A stretch of 10,137 nt of DNA from Lachnospiraceae bacterium (GCA_017964055.1 JAGCSS010000320.1:1-10137), one strand, 5' to 3'. Numbered from the stretch's first letter, positions 1 through 6,638 are shown. Program-made: numbers and translations. The notes: generated by a model not told the origin, from the sequence alone.

Positions 1-705
1 ACCGAGTTTTCGTCTCTTCTCTATCAGAAGCTTCAGCGCAAAACCACCGACCACAATATGGATCCCAAGCCTGTCATCGCGCAGGTGGGTTCCGGTGTCA
101 GGGTGTCGGGACTTTCTTCGGTCTATACCCAGGGACAGATGCTCGAAACGGGCAACAAATACGATATGTGCATTTCCGGCGAAGGCTTTTACCGCGTTCA
201 GATGTCGGACGGCACCATCGCCTATACCAGGAACGGCGCGTTTCAGATGGCCATTTCCGAGGGCGGCGTAACTCTCGCTACCAATGAGGGCTTCCCCGTG
301 CTCGACACCAACGGAGCACCCGTATATTTTAATACCGACGAGTACGACGTATCCCAGCTGAAGATGGACGACTACGGCAATTTCATGTACCCCGACGAGA
401 CCGGCGTGGCTCAGTATGTGGGCGTGCAGATCGGTCTGGCACAGTTCAACAATCCTTCGGGTCTGGACAAGATATCGGGCAGCCTGCTCCTCGAGAGCGA
501 GAACTCAGGTACGCCCAGGCTCGAGGCCGAGGACGGGCTTTTACGCACCAGTAAGGTCATCTCGGGATACTTAGAGGGCTCGAACGTTCAGACCGTTGAC
601 GAGATCGTTAACCTGATCGTTACGCAGCGTGCGTACGAGATGAACTCAAAGGTCATCACCGCATCCGATGAGATGATGCAGCAGGCGAACAACCTCAGAT
701 CATAA
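1..705 (+). CDS. flgG: Flagellar distal rod protein FlgG-type (5' end cut by the window)
   Basis: Structural protein of the flagellar basal body: FlgG-type subunits polymerise into the distal rod that passes through the cell wall and joins the hook. The reading frame is open from base 1, so the gene starts upstream; 234 residues are visible, and comparison with the usual length of about 260-270 suggests some 35 N-terminal residues are missing. The first visible residues (TEFSSLLYQKLQ) match the FlgG segment just after the conserved N-terminal helix, followed by the QVGSGVRV stretch. The C-terminus carries the family signature, with SNVQTVDEIVNLIVTQRAYE and then NSKVITASDEMMQQANNL, which forms the C-terminal coiled-coil helix. 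The stop is followed 11 bases later by flgJ. FlgF and FlgG are close relatives; the C-terminus and the adjacent flgJ favour FlgG, but FlgF cannot be excluded without the N-terminus. An internal ATG at 58 is not the start. Confidence 0.9.
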   Translation, partial: TEFSSLLYQKLQRKTTDHNMDPKPVIAQVGSGVRVSGLSSVYTQGQMLETGNKYDMCISGEGFYRVQMSDGTIAYTRNGAFQMAISEGGVTLATNEGFPVLDTNGAPVYFNTDEYDVSQLKMDDYGNFMYPDETGVAQYVGVQIGLAQFNNPSGLDKISGSLLLESENSGTPRLEAEDGLLRTSKVISGYLEGSNVQTVDEIVNLIVTQRAYEMNSKVITASDEMMQQANNLRS

Positions 706-716
706 GGAGATTATAG

Positions 717-1133
717 ATGGGTATTTCCTTAAATAACGACATTACTTCGATCATGAACAAGCTTAACGCGTCGGAGACTTCCTCTGCGAAGTCCTCGGCG
801 CTTTCATCCAAGCTCTCAAACCTTGAGAATGCGACCGACGCGGAGCTGATGGAAGCGTGCAAGAGCTTTGAGTCGTATCTGATCGAGACCGTCCTTCAAA
901 GGACCAGAGAGGCGATCGTTCCGAAGGATGAGGACGATGAGAACGAATACATGAGGATGTTCGGAGACAAGCTCTACGAGGGCTATGCGAAGACCATAGC
1001 GGAGAGCGGGCAGCTGGGCATCGCGCAGAAGCTTTTTGAGGCAATGAAGCGCGATTACGGGCTGGCTAAGACCGGGCAGGAAGTATCTTCCGCATCGGCA
1101 GCGGATACGGCCGGGGATCAGAAAGAGGTATAA
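717..1133 (+). CDS. flgJ: Rod-binding protein, FlgJ N-terminal type
   Basis: Small export-dependent protein that acts as a cap or scaffold for flagellar rod assembly. It has 138 residues and corresponds only to the rod-binding domain of proteobacterial FlgJ. No muramidase (glucosaminidase) domain follows, which is normal in Firmicutes. The core domain lies at about residues 40-115: the helix ELMEACKSFESYLIETVLQR, an acidic loop (PKDEDDENEY) and a second helix ending in SGQLGIAQKLFEAMKRDYG. Residues 1-38 are Ser/Asn-rich and probably disordered, as is the Ala/Ser-rich tail. The start is well supported: AAGGAG at 704-709 overlaps the flgG stop and sits 7 bases before the ATG. It is certainly co-transcribed with flgG and probably with the helicase gene 15 bases downstream. 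Confidence 0.85.
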   Translation: MGISLNNDITSIMNKLNASETSSAKSSALSSKLSNLENATDAELMEACKSFESYLIETVLQRTREAIVPKDEDDENEYMRMFGDKLYEGYAKTIAESGQLGIAQKLFEAMKRDYGLAKTGQEVSSASAADTAGDQKEV

Positions 1134-1148
1134 GGTAAGCAGGGATAT

Positions 1149-3386
1149 ATGATAGTTGAGGGTTGTGTAGACAGTATTATTTTTCGCAATACGGAAAACG
1201 GCTATACCATATTGAGATTGTCGGTGCAGGGTGAAAAAGAGACAACAACCTGCGTCGGCAATTTTTCTTACGTTTCCGAGGGGGATTACCTGCGCTGCGA
1301 GGGCGAGCTGACAAAGCACCAGCTCTACGGCATGCAGGTGCATGTGACGAAATATGAGGCCATAGAGCCCACCGATGCGGCTTCGATGGAGGCATATCTG
1401 GGTTCGGGCGCGATAAAGGGCGTAGGACGCGCCCTGGCGGCCAGGATCGTTAAAAAGTTCGGTGAGGAAACGTTTAAGGTCATCGAAGAGGAACCGATCA
1501 GGCTCGCGGACATAAAGGGCATCAGCGAGAGGATGGCGCGTGAGATCAGTGAGCAGTTCGACGAAAAGCGCGAGCAGCGCCAGTCGATGATGTTCCTGCA
1601 GCAGTACGGCATTTCATCGAACCTCGCGGTCAAGATCCATAAACAGTACGGCCCGGCGATGTATGAGATCATCAGGACGAACCCGTACAGGCTGGCAGAG
1701 GATATCTCTGGCGTCGGCTTTAAGACCGTTGATGAGATAGCCGCAAAGGTCGGTATCAGCGGCGACAGCGAGTTCCGCATCAGGGCTGGGATACTTTATG
1801 CCCTGAGCGAAGCGGCGGGGCAGGGACACACGTATCTGCCGCAGGAAAAGCTCACAGGCTTTGTAAAGGACCTGCTCTATGTCGATCCGGAGGAGATAGA
1901 GCGCCAGACGGACAAGCTGATACTGGAACGCAAACTCGTGGCCAAAAAGGACAGCGAGGACAATCTGTGCGTTTATTCGTCCGTGTTTTATTATACGGAG
2001 CTCGGAGTGGCGAGAATGCTGCTCGACCTCAATGTCAAATGTCCGGTAAGGGAGGATGCGCTCGAAGAGCGGATCGCAGAGATAGAGAAGAACCTGGGCG
2101 TGGAGCTGGACACCCTGCAGAGGCAGGCCGTCGCTGAGGCGGCAAAGAACGGCGTGTTCATCCTGACCGGAGGACCGGGTACCGGAAAAACGACCACGAT
2201 CAAGGCAATTATCAGACTCTTTGAGATGGAAGGACTCGATATCCTGCTGGCGGCTCCGACGGGCAGGGCGGCAAAGCGAATATACGAAACCACAGGCAGG
2301 GAAGCCTCGACGATACACCGATTATTGGAACTAAAAGTAAATGAGGATTTAACTTCTGCAGAGCACAGAGGCTCCGGAACCCTTACATTTGAGCGAAATG
2401 CGGAGAATCCGCTCGAGGCTGACGTCATAATAATCGACGAGATGTCGATGGTGGATATCTCTCTGATGTCGGCGCTCTTAAAGGCCGTTGCGGTCGGTGC
2501 CAGACTGATCATGGTCGGCGACGTTAACCAGCTCCCGAGCGTCGGACCCGGCAATGTGCTGAGAGACATGATCAATTCCGGCGCGTTCAACACCGTGAGG
2601 CTCAATACCATATTCAGGCAGGCTCTCACGAGTGATATCGTGGTAAATGCCCATAAGATAAATAACGGCGAGGAGCTCGCGCTCGATAACAAGAGCAACG
2701 ATTTCTTTTTCATGCAGAGGGATGATGCCGACACCGTCGCTGCGGTCGTGGTGGCGCTCGTCAGGGACAAGCTCCCGTCCTTCGTGCATTCGAAGAGCTA
2801 TGACATTCAGGTGCTCACGCCCATGCGAAAGGGCGAGCTGGGTGTCGAGAAGCTCAATTCCGTGCTGCAGCATTATCTGAACCCTGCGGTACCCGGCAAG
2901 ATCGAAAAGGAGCACCATGGCGTGACCTTCCGTGAGGGAGACAAGGTCATGCAGATAAAGAACAACTACCAGGCCGTGTGGGAGGTCAGGAACGCCAAAG
3001 GGTATCTGACCGAGTCGGGTACCGGCATATTTAACGGTGACTGCGGCGTGATCCGTCAGATCAATACCTACGCGGAGACGATGACGATCGATTTCGATGA
3101 AGGCAAGCTCGTGGATTATCCTTTTTCACAGCTGGATGAGCTGGAGCTCGCATATGCGGTCACGATCCATAAATCGCAGGGCAGCGAGTATCCTGCAGTC
3201 GTACTTCCGCTGCTGGCGGGACCTCCGCTGCTGCTCAACAGGAACCTGCTCTATACCGCGGTTACCAGGGCAAAGAACTGCGTGACTATAGTCGGCAGGC
3301 GTGAGACCGTGCGCTCGATGATCCGCAATACGAGCGAGATCAAGCGTTATTCGGGGCTCGCTGACAGGATCGCGGAAATGAATTAA
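1149..3386 (+). CDS. recD2: RecD2-type ATP-dependent DNA helicase (SF1B)
   Basis: Superfamily 1B 5'-to-3' DNA helicase of the RecD2 (RecD-like) family, which works without RecB and RecC and is linked to DNA repair and replication-fork maintenance. The 745 residues match the usual 720-850. An N-terminal OB-like region (about 1-75) is followed by tandem helix-hairpin-helix motifs (for example SGAIKGVGRALAARI near 86-100 and the ISGVGFKTVDEIA region near 186-198). The motor core has Walker A GGPGTGKTT (341-349), motif Ia AAPTGRAAKR (368-377), Walker B IIIDEMSM (427-434), motif III GDVNQLPSVGPG (457-468) and an arginine in NTIFRQ (R490). The C-terminal UvrD-like part has AVTIHKSQGSEYPAV (670-684) and LLYTAVTRAK (700-709). 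All motifs are intact. The ribosome binding site is modest (AGGG at 1141-1144). Its position inside a flagellar gene train points to shared transcription rather than a direct role in motility. Confidence 0.95.
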   Translation: MIVEGCVDSIIFRNTENGYTILRLSVQGEKETTTCVGNFSYVSEGDYLRCEGELTKHQLYGMQVHVTKYEAIEPTDAASMEAYLGSGAIKGVGRALAARIVKKFGEETFKVIEEEPIRLADIKGISERMAREISEQFDEKREQRQSMMFLQQYGISSNLAVKIHKQYGPAMYEIIRTNPYRLAEDISGVGFKTVDEIAAKVGISGDSEFRIRAGILYALSEAAGQGHTYLPQEKLTGFVKDLLYVDPEEIERQTDKLILERKLVAKKDSEDNLCVYSSVFYYTELGVARMLLDLNVKCPVREDALEERIAEIEKNLGVELDTLQRQAVAEAAKNGVFILTGGPGTGKTTTIKAIIRLFEMEGLDILLAAPTGRAAKRIYETTGREASTIHRLLELKVNEDLTSAEHRGSGTLTFERNAENPLEADVIIIDEMSMVDISLMSALLKAVAVGARLIMVGDVNQLPSVGPGNVLRDMINSGAFNTVRLNTIFRQALTSDIVVNAHKINNGEELALDNKSNDFFFMQRDDADTVAAVVVALVRDKLPSFVHSKSYDIQVLTPMRKGELGVEKLNSVLQHYLNPAVPGKIEKEHHGVTFREGDKVMQIKNNYQAVWEVRNAKGYLTESGTGIFNGDCGVIRQINTYAETMTIDFDEGKLVDYPFSQLDELELAYAVTIHKSQGSEYPAVVLPLLAGPPLLLNRNLLYTAVTRAKNCVTIVGRRETVRSMIRNTSEIKRYSGLADRIAEMN

Positions 3387-3434
3387 GCGAAAGATACCGA
3401 TGAACAACAAAAACGCGATAATGCGGTTTCGAAA

Positions 3435-3464
3435 TTGCAAAAAATAATAATTTTCTGTTAAAAA
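3435..3464 (+). promoter_or_regulatory. Possible weak promoter before comF
   Basis: The 86-base gap between recD2 and comF is strikingly AT-rich compared with its surroundings. TTGCAA (3435-3440) could serve as a -35 element. It lies 18 bases before TAAAAA (3459-3464), which is preceded by an extended -10 TG at 3456-3457. Transcription would then begin close to the comF start codons. The match is imperfect and the call tentative; read-through from recD2 is equally possible, since no convincing terminator hairpin with a T tract is visible in the gap. Confidence 0.25.
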
Positions 3465-3472
3465 AAGAAAAA

Positions 3473-4252
3473 GTGCGTGCAAAAACAATAATCATGATGT
3501 ATAATACTGCTATAAACCCCAAAGAACTGTTTAAAGAGGCTATCCGGACCGTCTATCCGAGAAAGTGTCCGGGCTGCAGGGACGTGATCCTGCCGAATAT
3601 GCTCGTGTGTGATGACTGCGCGGGCAGGTTTAAGCTCGTGGAGCCGCCGTTCTGCATGAAGTGCGGCAGGCATGTGGAGGATGAAGAGACCGAGCTGTGC
3701 GATGACTGCGCGGCTAAGGACCACCACTATTCGATGGGCTTTTCGGCTTTCGTATATGACGGGATCATGCGGCAGGCGATGGCGGATCTTAAGTATGCAT
3801 CGGCCGCAGAAAATGCCGATTATTTCGCCGATATAACGGCAAAAACATGCGGTGAGAGGATAAAATTATTTAATCCTGATGTAATTATTCCTGTTCCGAT
3901 ACATCGCTCAAGGCGCGCGGAACGCGGCTATAATCAGGCACAGCTGATATCCGACAGGCTGAGCGATATGTTTGGTATCCCCGCTGTGAACGACCTGCTC
4001 CTCCGTACGCGCAAGACCGCGGCGCTTAAGATACTGGATGCCGCAGGCAGGGCGGAAAACCTTAAACAGGCTTTCTCCTGCGACCTGAAAAAGTATCCGA
4101 GGGATGAGGTTTCGGTCAGATTCGGCAGAGTTCTGCTGGTTGACGATATATACACCACCGGTACCACGATGGAGTGCTGCACAGAGGCGCTGCTCGATGC
4201 CGGTGTGGAAAAGGTCGCCGTCCTCAGTGTGGCGATCGGCTATAATTATTGA
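3473..4252 (+). CDS. comF: ComF family protein (zinc-finger plus phosphoribosyltransferase-like domain)
   Basis: ComF/ComFC-type protein, associated in Bacillus and other bacteria with DNA uptake during transformation; the biochemical role is poorly defined. An N-terminal double zinc-ribbon is visible with cysteine pairs C32/C35, C46/C49, C61/C64 and C76/C79. A type I phosphoribosyltransferase-like fold follows, with VPIHRSRRAERGYNQA (142-157) and the PRPP-loop sequence LLVDDIYTTGTT (221-232). Numbering is from the GTG at 3473. The start is uncertain: GTG at 3473 and ATG at 3494 or 3497 are all in frame and none has a clear Shine-Dalgarno sequence, so the first 7-8 residues may not be translated; family length (about 230-250) fits any choice. 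The yvyF gene follows after 16 bases, as in the Bacillus comF-yvyF arrangement. No comFA or comFB is present here, so the name shows family membership, not proof of competence. Confidence 0.88.
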   Translation: MRAKTIIMMYNTAINPKELFKEAIRTVYPRKCPGCRDVILPNMLVCDDCAGRFKLVEPPFCMKCGRHVEDEETELCDDCAAKDHHYSMGFSAFVYDGIMRQAMADLKYASAAENADYFADITAKTCGERIKLFNPDVIIPVPIHRSRRAERGYNQAQLISDRLSDMFGIPAVNDLLLRTRKTAALKILDAAGRAENLKQAFSCDLKKYPRDEVSVRFGRVLLVDDIYTTGTTMECCTEALLDAGVEKVAVLSVAIGYNY

Positions 4253-4268
4253 TTTTTAGGAGGTTCGT

Positions 4269-4685
4269 ATGGAAGTAAGATCTTGTCCGGGATGCGGAAA
4301 ACTGTTTAACTATCTTGGGCCCACCACGCCCGCTTGTCCTGCGTGCATGGCAGCCCGTGAAGAAAAGTTCCAGGTTTGCAAGGAATACATTCGTCAGAAT
4401 CCGGGTGCGAACATTTCGAAGGTAGCCGAAGATACCGAGGTTTCCGTTAAGCTGATCAAGCAGTGGGTTCGCGAAGAGCGCCTTACATTTGCCGAGGGTT
4501 CGTCTGTCGGCATCGAGTGCGAGAGATGCGGAGCGAATATCCTTACGGGACGTTTCTGCAATGCCTGCAAGGGCAACATGACCCAGTCACTGAACAACGC
4601 GGCCAACAGCCTTAAGCCTACTCCTGAGCCTGTTAAGGCCGATCCCCGCGAGAACGCGAAGATGCGTTTCCTCGGAGATAAGTAA
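4269..4685 (+). CDS. yvyF: Flagellar operon protein of the YvyF family (zinc-ribbon / helix-turn-helix)
   Basis: 138-residue protein resembling the flagellar operon protein family that includes Bacillus subtilis YvyF, usually found between comF and the flgM/flgN/flgK genes; its molecular role is not established. Two four-cysteine zinc sites bracket the protein: C6/C9 with C23/C26, and C84/C87 with C97/C100. Between them is a predicted helix-turn-helix (about 48-75, with NISKVAEDTEVSVKLIKQWV), suggesting nucleic-acid binding, possibly as a regulator of late motility genes; this is inference. The C-terminal 35 residues are polar and probably flexible. The start is firm: AGGAGG at 4258-4263 is 5 bases before the ATG, the strongest ribosome binding site in the window, so it should be well translated. 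The CheX-like gene begins 14 bases after its stop. Confidence 0.82.
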   Translation: MEVRSCPGCGKLFNYLGPTTPACPACMAAREEKFQVCKEYIRQNPGANISKVAEDTEVSVKLIKQWVREERLTFAEGSSVGIECERCGANILTGRFCNACKGNMTQSLNNAANSLKPTPEPVKADPRENAKMRFLGDK

Positions 4686-4693
4686 AGGGGGAG
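4684..4693 (+). promoter_or_regulatory. Ribosome binding site that points to an ATA start
   Basis: AAAGGGGGAG immediately follows the yvyF stop codon. Six bases later comes ATA at 4700-4702, exactly where a start codon would be expected. No ATG, GTG or TTG occurs in this frame between the upstream in-frame stop (4679-4681) and codon 45. The site therefore argues that translation of the CheX-like gene starts at 4700 and not at the GTG at 4832, which has no comparable upstream purine tract. Confidence 0.6.
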
Positions 4694-4699
4694 ACTGCC

Positions 4700-5182
4700 A
4701 TAGGAATCAACGATCGCTTTGTCGAGGATGCCGTTGACGCAGTATATTCATCGGTCACGGAACAACTGACCGGTATACAGCTGAAGGCACCTCCGGCCAG
4801 AAAAAAACGAATTGATAATCCTGTTTCGGTAGTGGTTCTCTCAAAAGGGGTCTTTAAGTCCAAGACAGTCGCCCAGTTCCCCGCGGAGTTCGTGGAGACG
4901 GTTGTAGACAAGATGAGCAACGGCGCTGAGTTGTCAAAGGACGACAGAGAGGCTTATTTCAAAGAGTATATGAACATCTTTTTCGGGAGGTTCATATCAA
5001 AGATAAACAATGAGATCGGGCACGCGTCCAGATTCATTATCCCGGTTCTGATACGCGGCGCCTACAGGGAAACAGCCGAAGCGGATTACAGCAACAGAAT
5101 CGTACGGACATTCATGTGCGATCAGGGCAAGATCGATTTTGTTCTTTGCTATAAGGTTTTGCCCGAGCATTCCAGCAACTAG
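4700..5182 (+). CDS. cheX: CheX-like CheY-P phosphatase, apparent ATA start codon
   Basis: Likely member of the CheC/CheX/FliY phosphatase family, which dephosphorylates CheY-P to reset the flagellar motor signal. Read from 4700 it has 160 residues. The N-terminus (GINDRFVEDAVDAVYSSV) resembles the CheX opening, in which an 'IN-x-F' segment leads into the first helix. The catalytic helix carries E-x-x-N (E89 and N92 in KEYMNIFFGRF), the family's phosphatase signature; the second copy found in CheC is absent, as in CheX. The usual start is missing: a good ribosome binding site lies 6 bases before an ATA codon at 4700, and the first conventional start (GTG, 4832) would remove 44 residues, including the conserved first helix. 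This could be a real AUA start, a recent ATG-to-ATA change lowering expression, or a sequence error. A CheY-like gene starts 27 bases after the stop, fitting an enzyme-substrate pair. Confidence 0.68.
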   Translation: MGINDRFVEDAVDAVYSSVTEQLTGIQLKAPPARKKRIDNPVSVVVLSKGVFKSKTVAQFPAEFVETVVDKMSNGAELSKDDREAYFKEYMNIFFGRFISKINNEIGHASRFIIPVLIRGAYRETAEADYSNRIVRTFMCDQGKIDFVLCYKVLPEHSSN

Positions 5183-5209
5183 AGCAGAAAGGACTGGAGG
5201 GACCTATCT

Positions 5210-5575
5210 ATGAAAAAAGTGTTGATTATTGATGACTCGCCGTTCATCGCCAGGGAAATAGCTGATGTTATAGAGCCTAAGGGATATGAGATCGCGGGTC
5301 ACGCAAAGAATGGGGAAGACGGCATTAAAATGGCCGAAGAGCTGAAACCCGATGTTATCACTCTCGATATCATCATGCCCGGCATCGACGGCATAGAGAC
5401 GGCTACGGAGCTGCTTAAACGGGATCCTGCCACCAAGATCGTCATGCTCAGTTCGCTCTGCGATCATGATACCCTGGCGGAAGTTCAGGAGATCGGACTT
5501 AAGCATCTGGTTGCCAAGCCCATCGAGGCGGATAAGCTGCTGGCGGCTCTGGCAGAAGTAACTTCGGAAGAGTGA
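5210..5575 (+). CDS. cheY: CheY-like single-domain response regulator
   Basis: Stand-alone receiver of 121 residues with no output domain, of the kind that carries the phosphoryl signal from CheA to the flagellar switch. All active-site residues are present: acidic pair D8/D9, phosphoacceptor D53 (in ITLDIIMPG), the hydroxyl residue S81 in MLSS and K103 in AKP. The 'IDDSPF' opening and 'PGIDGIE' loop are typical of Gram-positive CheY. H99 stands where CheY has Tyr106, so the aromatic switch residue is not the usual Tyr/Phe. The start is supported by GGAGG at 5196-5200, 9 bases upstream. It is the last gene of the left + strand train and is followed by a strong terminator hairpin. The upstream CheX-like gene suggests a dedicated phosphatase, but a role in some other single-receiver pathway cannot be excluded. 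Confidence 0.88.
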   Translation: MKKVLIIDDSPFIAREIADVIEPKGYEIAGHAKNGEDGIKMAEELKPDVITLDIIMPGIDGIETATELLKRDPATKIVMLSSLCDHDTLAEVQEIGLKHLVAKPIEADKLLAALAEVTSEE

Positions 5576-5609
5576 TCCGGCCGATCGTAATTAAGTTATA
5601 AGTAAACAA

Positions 5610-5636
5610 AGAGCGCTGATCTTTGATCAGCGCTCT
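5610..5636. terminator. Bidirectional intrinsic terminator between convergent cheY and cvfB
   Basis: Perfect inverted repeat: 12-base arms at 5610-5621 (AGAGCGCTGATC) and 5625-5636 with a 3-base loop TTT. On the minus strand the stem is followed by CTTTGTTTACTT-like T-rich sequence, so it should end cvfB transcription; on the plus strand it is followed by CTTAATTTGATT, a weaker T-rich tail, and would end the cheY transcript. The cvfB stop codon (5627-5629) lies inside the stem, so ribosomes finishing cvfB would cover the hairpin. Strong as a structure; two-way use is inferred from the convergent genes. Confidence 0.85.
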
Positions 5637-6520
5637 CTTAATTTGATTCCGTCATCAAGGATATCTATCAAATCGTCTTTCATCAAATGGCCTATCGCTC
5701 GCTTGAAAGAATTCTTTGACATATTAATTTCTGATTTAATTAATTCGGCATCGGAACGGTCGTGAAACGGCAGAAAACCGCCATCCGCGGCCTTGAGCTT
5801 TTTGAAGATCAACTCACAGTCGGGACCGAGCTGGAGGTAGCCGGGCTCTCTCATGCTGAGCTCGAGTTTACCGTCCACGTGTACCTTTGCGATCCTTAAG
5901 CGGAGCGACTCGCCGACCTTGACCGGGCGCATCAGTTCGCGCGCCGGGATCATGCCCGAGAACATATTGTCGATGGCCACGTATGCGCCGTATTCATCGG
6001 ATATCTCATATACCGTGCCGTCTGCCCAGTCGGACTTTTCGTAGTCACTGTCGGTGCGCAGATAACGGTAGAGCTTCATCGTGGCACAGAGTCGTTTTGA
6101 TTTGTCGACATAGAGCGTAACGAGTACTCTGTCTCCGACCGAAGGGGAGCAGGTCATCTCCCTGTAGGGGAGGAACAGATCCTTTGCCAGACCCCAGTCG
6201 AGGAAGGCTCCGATCTTGTTTATATCCTTTACGGTAAGGAGCGCAAAGGACCCGATCGTGAGCATCGGAGTACGCAGCGTGGCGATCGGCCGGTCCTCGG
6301 AATCGAGGTAAACAAACGCCCTAACTGTGTCACCTATATTTAATCCAGATTTAATTTCGTTCTTCGGAAGAAGTATATCCGTACGGTCCGTAATGCTCGA
6401 TGTATTGGCCGTATCGGTGCGGGTAAATACCGCGAGAGGATCCCGCTCTTCTCCGAGATAAACTCCGATCGAAGCGGTTCTCAGTACCTTCAGATTCTGT
6501 TCGCGTCCAAGCTGTATCAT
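5627..6520 (-). CDS. cvfB: CvfB/YitL family S1 RNA-binding protein
   Basis: 297-residue cytoplasmic protein of the CvfB (YitL) family, S1-domain RNA-binding proteins that in Staphylococcus influence virulence-gene expression. Three S1-like modules can be placed at about 1-83, 88-150 and 162-224. The second contains the family hallmark IGAFLDWGLAKDLFLPYRE (103-121) and the third the pattern GAYVAIDNMFSGMIPA. Residues from about 235 form a winged-helix region (SKNSFKRAIGHLMKDDLI). The first module has a longer loop than I expect for the family (residues about 24-48, rich in Thr/Asp). The start is supported by AAAGGA six bases upstream of the ATG. It is convergent with cheY and divergent from the CPBP gene, so it is probably a single-gene transcript. 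The target RNAs cannot be deduced. Confidence 0.9.
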   Translation of the reverse strand: MIQLGREQNLKVLRTASIGVYLGEERDPLAVFTRTDTANTSSITDRTDILLPKNEIKSGLNIGDTVRAFVYLDSEDRPIATLRTPMLTIGSFALLTVKDINKIGAFLDWGLAKDLFLPYREMTCSPSVGDRVLVTLYVDKSKRLCATMKLYRYLRTDSDYEKSDWADGTVYEISDEYGAYVAIDNMFSGMIPARELMRPVKVGESLRLRIAKVHVDGKLELSMREPGYLQLGPDCELIFKKLKAADGGFLPFHDRSDAELIKSEINMSKNSFKRAIGHLMKDDLIDILDDGIKLRER

Positions 6521-6545
6521 GTCTTTTCCTTTCCCGGGAGATCCC

Positions 6546-6564
6546 AGAGCACCCCGGATGCTCT
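6546..6564. other. Small inverted repeat in the cvfB leader region
   Basis: AGAGCA (6546-6551) and TGCTCT (6559-6564) can form a 6-bp stem with a 7-base loop. It falls in the predicted cvfB leader on the minus strand. There is no adjacent T tract, so it is not a terminator. It could be an mRNA leader hairpin or operator, or chance. Confidence 0.25.
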
Positions 6565-6580
6565 TAAAATGCCTGTTTAC

Positions 6581-6609
6581 TTGCCAACGGGCGCTCTTTG
6601 TTGTATCAT
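6581..6609 (+). promoter_or_regulatory. Sigma-A-type promoter of the CPBP protease gene
   Basis: TTGCCA (6581-6586) and TATCAT (6604-6609) are separated by 17 bases, each matching 5 of 6 bases of the TTGACA/TATAAT consensus. Transcription would start near 6616, leaving about 23 untranslated bases before the ATG at 6639. This also argues against using the in-frame GTG at 6621. Confidence 0.7.
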
Positions 6610-6628
6610 AAATTCACCAAGTGTTCAA
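6600..6628 (-). promoter_or_regulatory. Possible divergent promoter of cvfB
   Basis: On the minus strand TTGAAC (6628-6623) and TACAAC (6605-6600) are 17 bases apart, each matching 4 of 6 consensus bases. The predicted transcript would have a leader of about 70 bases before the cvfB ATG. It overlaps the -10 of the + strand promoter, so the two could not fire at the same moment. Tentative. Confidence 0.3.
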
Positions 6629-6638
6629 GGGGGATTTT

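Noticed and set aside
1614..2318. Long minus-strand open frame opposite recD2 (and others at 1991-2770 and 8679-9527)
   Set aside because: They lie wholly antisense to genes with complete conserved motifs, have low-complexity Ser/Arg-rich translations and no ribosome binding sites; they are shadows of the codon usage on the other strand.
3405..3428. Imperfect inverted repeat AAACGC/GCGGTTT after recD2 as a terminator
   Set aside because: The stem is short with a bulge and there is no T tract after it.
3823..3835. GCCGATAT resembling a sigma-28 (flagellar) -10 element
   Set aside because: It is inside the comF coding sequence and has no TAAA-type -35 at the right distance; it is explained by codons for Ala-Asp-Ile.
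4832..5182. GTG at 4832 as start of the CheX-like protein
   Set aside because: No ribosome binding site precedes it, and it would discard 44 upstream codons that look like the conserved CheX N-terminus behind a well-placed purine tract.
6621..6638. GTG at 6621 as start of the CPBP protease
   Set aside because: The strong AAGGGGG site (6627-6633) is spaced for the ATG at 6639, and the predicted promoter would leave only about 5 leader bases for the GTG.
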